The translations under genes were made by a program, and so were the position numbers. From positions 124,001 through 188,000 of the forward strand of contig JAWZSP010000004.1 of assembly GCA_034401135.1 (NCBI GenBank): a stretch of DNA of 64,000 nt, given 5' to 3'. Below, piece after piece: positions 43,216 to 51,483 of the stretch. Numbering within the stretch: position 1 is the stretch's first letter; each line of letters begins with the position of its first letter. Under the pieces are notes generated by a model that saw only the letters and a list, made by a program, of their open reading frames with translations, was not told the DNA's origin and did no database searches. The DNA comes from Volutella citrinella (taxonomy: Eukaryota; Ascomycota; Sordariomycetes; Hypocreales; Nectriaceae).

Positions 43216-45045
43216 TCAAGCCTTGTCTTCGAGCTTCTCTGCAACCGCATCGCTCTCGCGGCTTGCCATGATGGCGTCAAACTGCTTTCGCTTGGTGTGG
43301 GCCAGGCCCTTTGTTTCCTCCCACAGGATATCCATGTGTTCGAGAGAGACACCCTTTGTCTCAGGCACGCAGGTGTAGACGAATACAAAGGCAATGACCG
43401 TCATGGAAGCAAAGAAGAGGAAGGTTCCGTACGAAATGCTCTGGATCATGTACGGGGTCGAATATACGACGATGAACTGTCCCAGCCACTGCGAGCAGGT
43501 CGTGATGACCAGGCAAAAGCTGCGAACCTTGACGGGGAAGATTTCCGAGCACACAATCCAAGAGAGATTCCAGCTGTGAGTTGTTAGAAGCAGCGCGGTG
43601 AGCGAGGTGCATTGTATCACACTTACCCAGATACATAGGCCATGGCAAACAAGTACACCATGACAATGGCGCTGTAAGAGGCAGCATTCGGCTGGGCGCC
43701 GCCATGGAACGAGTCGGTCAAGCCGGAGAATCCACCAAGGTAAAACATGGTAAAGGAGCAGAGGACCGACGCAATCAACAGCAGCGGACGTCGACCGAAG
43801 CGATCCACGAGGAACAGGAACGAGATTGTGCTAAAGACACTCTTGACGACTCCGTACACGCCCGTGGCGAGCAACCCGACCGAGGTGCCGGTGAAGCCAA
43901 TGGAACGGAAGATTGTGGGCGAGAAGTAGTTGACGGCGTTGATGCCAGTAAAGTTCTGGAACAGCTGGATCCAGATGCCAACAGCCAGCCTCGGGGCAAC
44001 AGACGAGCTAAACGTTTCGCGGAGCACGGCCCGGAAGTCGGACTGCCCGGCCACCCCGCCGCCATTCCCGGATGCGCCCTCGTGCTCTAGCTGGTGCTCA
44101 ATGCCGGCAATCGTCTCCCGAATCAGCCAGTGGTCGGCGGGCAAATTTCGAAGCCACATTAGATCCTTGACGGCCTGCTCGCGGTTCCCCTTCGCAACGG
44201 AATGGCGGGGAGACTCGACAGCCCAGATCATCCCAAGGATCAGGAGCGTGGCGGGAATGTACTGGGCACCGACGGGGATGCGCCACTGGGCCGAGTCCTT
44301 GGGGGAGATGTTCTGGTTGACGCCGTAGTTGACCCAGTAGCCGCAGACGGCGCCGATCTGGAGTGCAATCTCGAAGAGGCCGACGAGGCCGCCGCGGATG
44401 TTTGCGGGCGAGCACTCGGCAATGTACTGCGGGATGACGACGGACGAGGAGCCGACGCCGAGGCCGGTGAGGGCGCGGCCTGCGTAGAAGAGGCCGATGC
44501 TGCCGCCAATCATCTGCAGGGTGACGCCGATGTTGAAGATTGCGCCGGCGCCGATGAGGGACCATTTGCGGCCGAAGCGGTCGTTGGTGAAGTAGACGAG
44601 GATGGCGCCGAAGAAGCAGCCAGCTTGGACTAGAGGCAGTCAGTATATGTGTTTGATCACAGCACGACATGACGGGTTGGCAAGCTTACACTATAGTACA
44701 CATGTTAGTGAGACGACGAGTGTGGATCAAGTGCAGGCGAGACTCACTGTAGACACGATATTGGCCGAGAGGGCAGTCCTCTGGGAGTCGGTAGCCTTGG
44801 TAAGGCCCCATGCATCACGGAAGGCAGGCAAGGCCATGGTCCCGCCAATAAAGGCGCTGTCATAGCCTACAAGACATCGAACGTGTCAGCGGGAACAAAA
44901 TCGACGAGTCACGTTGCAGGATCAATGTCTTACCAAACATGGCAGAGCCCCATGCTGCGGCAAAGGCAACGGCAACCACGCGCCAGTTGTAAATCTCCCG
45001 CGGCTGCGGCTTGTCCGGGTCTTCCTTGACCGGGATGATGAACAT
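43216..45045 (-). CDS. MFS sugar porter, quinate permease-like
   Basis: Five exons: 45045-44934, 44866-44748, a single base at 44690, 44629-43627 and 43573-43216, giving 530 residues. It is a twelve-span proton symporter of the fungal quinate-permease (QutD/Qa-y) group: REIYNWRVVAVAFAAAWGSAMFGYDSAFIGG, FQAGCFFGA, DRFGRKW, GRALTGLGVGSSS, QYIAECSPANIRGGLVG, the VESPRH loop, GINAVNYFSPTIF, DRFGRRPLL and the C-terminal PETKGVSLE. Joining exon 2 straight to exon 3 shifts the frame. Only insertion of one base, flanked by CTATAG and GTAAGC, restores the family text IVSTFQAGCFF. Neighbours (dehydroshikimate-dehydratase-like enzyme, QutR-like repressor) support uptake of quinate, shikimate or another hydroaromatic acid. 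Confidence 0.88.
44690..44690 (-). other. one-nucleotide micro-exon of the quinate-permease-like gene
   Basis: The minus strand reads ...CACTAAC...TACTATAG | T | GTAAGC...TACTGAC...CTCTAG. Both flanking introns (44747-44691 and 44689-44630) carry a strong donor, branch site and acceptor. The single T is required to complete codon TTC (Phe) and restore the reading frame of the transporter. Confidence 0.7.
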
Positions 45046-45849
45046 GATGGGTTACGGAGAAGGGGGGTTTGGAGGAGAGTCTGTTGGAGGAGTGGTTGGC
45101 GGTGCTGGGGAGTGAGATGCATCCATGTTCGACACGCGGTGCTTGCTTTTTAAACACAGACGAGTCAGAGTAGCGTCCATCGCCCACCTCCAACAAAGTA
45201 CACGCATACCGCCCCCTTTCCCCCCTTTCCTCCCCGGTTAGGCCCTCATCCTGCGCACAGAGTGAAAGGCCTGGGGTAATGTGGGGTGAATCGCGGGGAA
45301 ATGAGGGGGGGAGCTGACAGTATCTTTCCGAGGAAGGCGAGTTTGTTGCTTACACGGGCATGACGCACCCTGGTTTTTCTCGGATCATGAGCGATTCTTG
45401 GCGTTGGGGATGCTCGGGTCCGGAGAGTCCGCCACTCAGAGGCCGGCGTTGGTGACTAGTCGGGTCATGGCGTCGACATTGGCCACCCGCTGCTGGTCCG
45501 TGGGTGTTTCGGGGACAAACCCGAGGTTGACTGGGGCAGCTGGAGGCTTTACATTTACCCCAGGCTCGTCGGGGGAAGGGAGGGGATAAATTAGAGTTTC
45601 TGTTCAGATCTATAGTGAGGGCCTGGGAAATATAGATGACGATGGCTTCAGAGGCGGCTGTTGGTATCATTGATGGCTAGATCCCCAATGTTCATTTACC
45701 AAACCACCGAGTTAGAATGTTCAAAGTCCAGAGTATACAATGTTGATAATATTAATAATTCACACTCAGTTTATACAAAACGATGCCAGATTCTAGGGAA
45801 CAAGTTGTCAAGAAATATCAAAGCTTCAATTCAGTTACAGACTATGCAA
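45046..45849. other. intergenic: permease promoter
   Basis: Promoter side of the quinate-permease-like gene (a TTTAAA-like box lies near 45150) and 3' flank of the dehydratase-like gene. AT-rich near 45715-45785. No gene is seen. Confidence 0.5.
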
Positions 45850-46947
45850 CTAGATTCTCGGCCGCACATACGTCTCATCTGCTGGCTGGCCCACCGTCCG
45901 ATTGATGAGCGCCTTCAATCCCGTAATACCCCGTGTAGCTAACATGGTGGGAACCTCCTCTCCCGGTATATGCAACGAGTGCGAAAACACCTCCAGCGAC
46001 AATGGGCCGGTGTAGCCTGTCTTAAGAATGGCATCCAGCACCATGTCCACGGGCATATATCCCCCCCGGGCCTGCTCCTCGGGGAACAGCCTGTGGTGCC
46101 GCGACCACGGCAGCAACCGCGGGACGGTCTTGTCCTCTGGCGGCTGGAACCCCCGTCCGGCCATCTTCTCGGCGTCGGCGAGCTGCACGAAGAAGAGCTT
46201 CTCGGGACGCACCGTGGCCGCCATGGACGCCATGGACTCGCTCAGGATGCGCAGGGCCCGCTCGCGCGTGTCGTACAGCATGTTGCCCGCGCCGGCCGTC
46301 GAATACGGATCGGCGAACTCGACGGCCAGGATGTTGAACGAGTCGAGGATGATGCCGACGTTGTCTCGGTCGACGGCCCGGACCACCTCCCACGCCGCCG
46401 CCCACGTGTTGCGCCGCGCCCACGACAGCGGCTCGTAGCCAATGCGTAGCATCTTGCCGCCGTCGGCCTTGGAGTATGATGCGGCGAGATCTCCCAGCTC
46501 GGCCAGGTCCCTGACGACGGTCTGGAAGTTGGCCGTGCTTGTCCGGCCATCGTCCGGCCGCATGCTGCTGCACATAAAGACTAGGTCCGTGTCGAAGGCG
46601 CGCATGAACGGGAACCGGTCCGTGACCCGCTTGATGGCCGCCTCGCGCTCAGCGGGGTCCAGGTTGCCCTCGATGTCTCGCAGCGGCTGCGTGCATGCAA
46701 TCGTCATGCCCTGTGCCACGACGAGGGCGTGGAGCCTGCGCGCGACATCGAGTTTGGCCTCGGTGGCCTCCCAGGGGTCCGACGAGTCGAGGCCGTTCTC
46801 TGCCAGATACGCGGCCCAGTCCTCGTCAAACAGATCAATCACGTCGAAGCCAGCGCTTGCGGCGGCAAGGATGCGATCGGGGAGCGAGTGGTGTTTGCAG
46901 CTGCCCAGGGACAGGGTTGCGATGCCGAGTTTGTTTGTGAAGGACAT
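45850..46947 (-). CDS. 3-dehydroshikimate dehydratase-like TIM-barrel enzyme
   Basis: Single exon, 365 residues from ATG 46947. It belongs to the sugar-phosphate-isomerase/AP-endonuclease-2 TIM-barrel fold used by fungal 3-dehydroshikimate dehydratases (QutC/Qa-4), which convert 3-dehydroshikimate to protocatechuate. The expected metal ligands are visible: Glu172 (IGYEPLSW), Asp202 (IILDSFNI), Gln255 (FVQLADA) and Glu319 (LSLEVFS). GIATLSLG at the start and the CTQPLRDIEG strand also fit. Length matches the fungal enzyme without the C-terminal HPPD-like domain of bacterial QuiC. It is divergent from the FAD oxidoreductase and close to a quinate-type permease and repressor, which favours this assignment over other isomerases. 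Confidence 0.85.
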   Translation of the reverse strand: MSFTNKLGIATLSLGSCKHHSLPDRILAAASAGFDVIDLFDEDWAAYLAENGLDSSDPWEATEAKLDVARRLHALVVAQGMTIACTQPLRDIEGNLDPAEREAAIKRVTDRFPFMRAFDTDLVFMCSSMRPDDGRTSTANFQTVVRDLAELGDLAASYSKADGGKMLRIGYEPLSWARRNTWAAAWEVVRAVDRDNVGIILDSFNILAVEFADPYSTAGAGNMLYDTRERALRILSESMASMAATVRPEKLFFVQLADAEKMAGRGFQPPEDKTVPRLLPWSRHHRLFPEEQARGGYMPVDMVLDAILKTGYTGPLSLEVFSHSLHIPGEEVPTMLATRGITGLKALINRTVGQPADETYVRPRI

Positions 46948-47257
46948 GGTATCTATCAATGACAAGTAATAGAACAGCAATGGACTGGGGCTCTGGGGAA
47001 AGTCGTACGATTTTCCTGCATTTTGGCCTTTTATCATTCTTCGTCGGATACTGCTTCGGCAGTCTCGCGGCCGTCATGAGTCCTGCCCCGTCCGCGATGC
47101 TGATTGGCGGACTTGGTCGGACCCGAGGCCATTGGGCTGCCCCGATCATGTAGCCGATACTATTACCGGGCTCTACCCAGCCTCGGAACTGTGTGTATAA
47201 TATTGGACGGGATTGAATGGGATCGGGCCATCTCAAGTCACTCATCGTATCAGCATC
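46948..47257. promoter_or_regulatory. divergent promoter: dehydratase-like / FAD oxidoreductase
   Basis: A compact 310-bp spacer separates the two start codons. It contains a 20-bp palindrome (46997-47016), an inverted CCAAT box (ATTGG near 47102) and a TATAAT-like box at about 47195 for the plus-strand gene. Such a layout suggests joint control of both genes. Confidence 0.55.
46997..47016. promoter_or_regulatory. 20-bp near-perfect palindrome, candidate regulator site
   Basis: GGAAAGTCGTACGATTTTCC is self-complementary except for one symmetric pair (positions 6 and 15), centred on GTAC. It lies about 50 bp upstream of the dehydratase-like ATG in the divergent promoter. Its GG...CC ends and dyad symmetry recall binding sites of Zn2Cys6 dimers such as QutA/Qa-1F, but the inner sequence differs. 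The nearby Zn2Cys6 activator (51484-54028) is a natural candidate to bind it. Confidence 0.5.
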
Positions 47258-48729
47258 ATGGCATCTGCGCAGCAAACCCTCGACGCCGACGTGCTCATCG
47301 TCGGCGGTGGCATGTCGGGCCTCTCGGCGGCCATTGCCATTGTTGAAACGTCAAAGGCCAGCTGCATCCTAGTGGAGAAGAGCAATGTACTCGGAGGCTC
47401 ATCCAGACTGTGTGTAATTCGCCCATCAAGGCAGATCCCAGCAAGAAGTTGCTAACACCACCCAGCTCGGCCGGCATGTTCTGGGCCCCCCGAAACACCC
47501 AGATCGCCCAAGAGACAATACCCGATGCAGAACCTCAGCTCCTGTCTCGGTTCCTTTCCGAGTACCCCAAGGCTGTGCAGTGGATGAGGAATCAGGGCAT
47601 TGAGACCAGAGACCAGTTCAATGGCATCATGACAATCGGCATTGGCTTCCCCATCAGCATCCCGCAGTGGCTGGCTAAGGCCGAGGCCATCCTCAACGCG
47701 AGTGCCAGAGCCAAGATCCTGCGACAGACATCCGTCGTCAGCCTTGTTTCCGAGGCGGATGGTGTGCCGGGATCCAAAGTCTCTGGCGCGTTGCTCCGGG
47801 GGGCCGACGGACGGGTCACCCGATGCTCGGCACGGGCAGTCATCATTGCCACGGGCGGCTTCCAGGGAAACCCCCAACTAGTCGAGCAATACATTGGCAG
47901 GGGAGCCGACAGCGTTTTTGTGCGCTCAAATCCTTACTCGACCGGCGACGGCTTCAAGCTCGGCACCCAGGCCGGTGCCGCCACCAGCAGGGGCCTATCA
48001 ACCTTTTACGGCCACCTACTTCCATCTCCGATGCAGCGAAGGGACGTGGACCCATCTCACTTCATCCACCTCGCCCAGTTCCAGTCTGGATACTCCATCC
48101 TCGTCAACCGGGACGGCCGCCGGTTCTGTGACGAAACGCTCGGCGACGAGGTCAACAACCAGGAAGTTGCCCACCAGCCCGGCCGCGTCGCCTACATGAT
48201 CCTCAACGACGAGACCCGCAAGAAGTGGGCGCTGGGCGAAGTGTTCCCCAACGCCGGCAAGATTGACCGGCTGGAGAAGGCAAAGGCGTTTGGTGGCAGG
48301 GTCGCAAGCGCCAGCGACATCAACGACCTCCTCGTGCAGGTCTCGAAATGGGGAGTGCCACTCAACTCGCTGCAGCACTCCCTCCGGCAGTACAACACGT
48401 CAGTTAAGGGACAAAGCCAGGAGGTCTTGGATGCCCCCATTGGGCGGAACCATGCGCCGCACGAGGCATTCGAGGGCCAGGGCCCCTTCTGGGCGCTGGA
48501 AGTGCAGCCCTCCATCACGTTTACGTACGGCGGGCTCAGGGTCGATGCGTCGGCCCAGGTCACTGACTTTGACGGACGGCCCGTTCCCGGCCTGTTTGCT
48601 TGCGGCATGGATGCTGGGGGCTTCTCGAACTGGCGGTATGGAGGAGGGCTGGCGCAGGCGTTTGTGACGGGCCGGTGGGCGGGTGAGGCTGCGGTCAAGG
48701 AGACGGCCGTTGCTCAGCCGAGGCTGTAA
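47258..48729 (+). CDS. FAD-dependent oxidoreductase, fumarate reductase/ketosteroid-dehydrogenase type
   Basis: Two exons: 47258-47409 and 47466-48729, giving 471 residues. The FAD_binding_2 fold is complete: VLIVGGGMSGLSAAIAI near residue 15, VEKSNVLGGSSRLSAGMFWAP across the intron, ATGGFQGN, and the C-terminal FACGMDAGGFSNWRYGGGLAQAFVTGRWAG. Enzymes of this group oxidise or reduce a C-C bond next to a carbonyl or carboxylate (flavocytochrome-c fumarate reductase, tricarballylate or 3-ketosteroid dehydrogenase). There is no signal peptide. The shared promoter with the dehydroshikimate-dehydratase-like gene suggests it acts on a hydroaromatic acid of the same pathway, possibly replacing quinate/shikimate dehydrogenase. 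That is inference. Confidence 0.87.
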
Positions 48730-49030
48730 GATAGAGGGTGCAAGGTATCTGATAGACATATAGAGAGTGGCAAATTGCCATACTAGAAGCTAGATTTTCA
48801 TGACACTATATCTACCAACCGAAGAGCCTAGCCCATGTCTTGACCTCCCTCCAACTCAACTAGGTATTTCACAGTTACAGGAAAAGGCGATGGGCAATCA
48901 TCTCCAGAATTAAAAAGTCTTGGCCAGCATTCCATAAACTTATTCCCTCATTAGTAGCTCTTGTGGTGATGCCCTTGCGTTGTCCTTGCACACATACATA
49001 TGTTGACAAGCACGGTATTATTGCATCTAT
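48730..49030. other. convergent 3' spacer
   Basis: Tail-to-tail stretch of 301 bp between the FAD oxidoreductase and the repressor-like gene. No gene is seen. Confidence 0.5.
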
Positions 49031-51048
49031 TCATGACAGTTGGTGTCTCCGCACCATTCTAACAAAGCTATACGGCACTCTCTGATCAACGAGCAGCCTC
49101 ATCCTCTGGACCAGTGTTGCGGCCGAAATATCCTCCCTTGACAAAACGCACCACCTCGACGCCCGTGCCATGGTTACTGCCGGGTCATTCGGCATGGCCT
49201 GCGTGTCCAGGTACACAACCCGTCTCCTCCCCATTTCCAGATACTTCTTGGACAGGAGACGGAGGAACGGAGCCAGTACGGTCCTGTTGTTTCCAGGTAG
49301 GGTGCAGAAGATGCCCACAGGGCGCGATACTTGATTCATCGTCTTTACATCCGCCGTGATGATTCTCCCTGCCAGTGAAGAGGGCGCCTTGAAGCCAAAA
49401 GCTAAGATTTTCTGGCATTTTAGTGACAGGAGTGCCGTGATTATGGTGGAGGCCTCCTCATAGGAGTGACTGATAACAAGAGCGTCTTGCGTCGCAAATG
49501 CGGACGCCGTGTGTTCTCGAAGCAAGAGTGCCCTCATGCCAAGTGCCTGGCAGTTGTGTGAAGTCAGTTGGCCCTCTGGGTTCCTGACAATCGTGTCAAC
49601 GATGCCCGAAGACTCCGCTTCAGGGCCCATGATGGCCAGCGAGAGGCAGTTCGAGGTGGCCAAAGCAGGACTGACAACGCCTCCCGCACAGTCCGGGTCT
49701 TGGTGCATCGTCTGCATCATGCTGCTGAGAGATTGCCCCAGATGGACGGCTCGGTGTGGGAGATTCAGTTCGTGGAAGCACTTGTCCATCAACGCCGCGT
49801 CAGGCTCCTGGCCCTGGAGCATGTATACAGTCTTGGGCACAATCTGGCCCAAAGCCGAGAGTACGCTACATTCATCCACTGTCAGCCTTTGTGCCTCTCG
49901 ATTCGGGATATCTGGGTATGCTCACCCATTGGACTCTATCATGGAGAGTTGATTCGGTGCACTCGAAGTTGGGAGTAGATGATGTGTTATAGCTTGCAGG
50001 AAAGGATTGAGGATTCTCGACAGCTTTCCTGCTCGGCCAGTATTGAAAGCGGAGAGCGGTTTCCCCATCTGGTGCATTCTTTGCTGAAACTTGCCGACCT
50101 CGGAGGCGTCACTCAGCTCACTCGACACACCCGCCATCTGCACCAGATCCCCGTACGCTGCGCAGGCCTCGTACACTCTGGTGGCCTCCGCACTAGCCCA
50201 GTCCAGCTGGCCAGAGAAGTCGTGATGGGATGCAACGACACGCGTGTAGCCTTTTCGTGCGAGCAGGGATGATCTAAGCTCGTCCTCAAGTAGATCCTCG
50301 ACATCGATGAATTCGACGCCCCAGCTCAACGCTTTGATGAGATACTCTGCAGCCAGTTGTCTCTGATCTAAAGGCCATCTGAAGAATGTTAGTAAATGCA
50401 TGAAGACCCGCAAATCGCATGGCATTCTTACCTCCCTCCCGAAGGCTCGAGCCGAATCGTAAATATTATGGGAAGCTCCGACTGGAGACGAAGAGCCATC
50501 AACTGACCGGCCACATAGTGCAGCGATGGAATGGCTCCCTCTTGGTTTTCGTCTTGCAGTAAGTCGACTCGCAGCTCTAGAGCATCAGCTCCAACAGAGA
50601 CAATAGGCATATTTGACAAGGCCACGCGGATGTTGGGATATGTGAGGCCGAGGTAGGCTGAGCGCTGTCTGCTCTGTATGTGTGTTAGAGCATCATCTTG
50701 GCCCGTGATATGAGTCAAGAACCGGCAGAGGTCCCTCGGTGAGAACTTGTCGGCTGTGAAGAGATATTCGTGGTCATATTCAATGACCCGCTGTTCATAT
50801 TGCTCTTCTCCATAGAGTTCCAGGGTCGTTATGTTGACGATAAGAACGTTGGTCGATTGCTGTACCCAAGCAAGTGTTTCGCGTAGTGAAGCATCGCCTT
50901 GTTCGCGGCTGGCTGCAATAATGTAGGGCTGGGAACAGTTCTTGGGCTGCTGCTCTCTCGCATCTACAACGGGGTATCCGGTGATGCCAGCAGCCACTTC
51001 AACAACCCAGTTATGCAGAGCACCATGCACTAATACCAGGCCTGTCAT
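49031..51048 (-). CDS. quinate repressor (QutR/Qa-1S)-like, AROM-derived regulator
   Basis: Three exons: 51048-50432, 50378-49926 and 49886-49031, giving 641 residues. It has the layout of the last three AROM domains: shikimate-kinase-like (about 1-125), type I dehydroquinase-like (about 130-315) and shikimate-dehydrogenase-like (about 325-641). The N-terminal strand reads GLVLVHGALHNW where a P-loop would be, so ATP binding is lost. The dehydroquinase part keeps the His pair in ASHHDFSG but has Gln286 (GDLVQMAGVS) where the Schiff-base Lys should be. The shikimate dehydrogenase part lacks the substrate SPSLHN loop. Such dead enzymes are known as the repressors of quinate genes in Aspergillus and Neurospora, sensing the pathway intermediate and restraining the activator. 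The extreme N-terminus may have an extra upstream exon. Confidence 0.82.
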
Positions 51049-51483
51049 TGCTGTGGTTGTCTGGCCTTGATTGTCGGTCCATCTGCTTCAATGATGGCAG
51101 CGCCGAGGCCTGATATCTGGGTAAAGGTTTACGCGATGGGCAAGGATGTGGCTAGCTCCGTATTGAGGGGGGGAAGAGTCCGCCAATAGCGGCACGATCT
51201 CGGGTATCTCGAGTCCGCCAATCATGGAGAGGTGTTGAATGAGGGGAGAGTTTTGCACTAGCCAGCTTACACAGATGAGGCTTGCTGTCAAGGGTAGCCT
51301 CACGATGATTGCGATTGATCATGCGAACAGTCGCAATTCCTTATAGCTTAGAAGATCTTGGTATCAGTTATAATAGTGTACACAGGCTACATGACGTGAC
51401 AGCCTTTGTAATGCGCTACTTTGAGCAAAATGCCAGAACCAGATCATGGCTGAAGCGTTCTTCTCATGCTCTTCCAATCTCCA
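51049..51483. other. intergenic, possible upstream exon of the repressor
   Basis: The minus-strand frame 51303-51088 is open next to the repressor start and could supply N-terminal sequence, but I could not find a junction with good signals. Otherwise nothing is seen. Confidence 0.35.
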
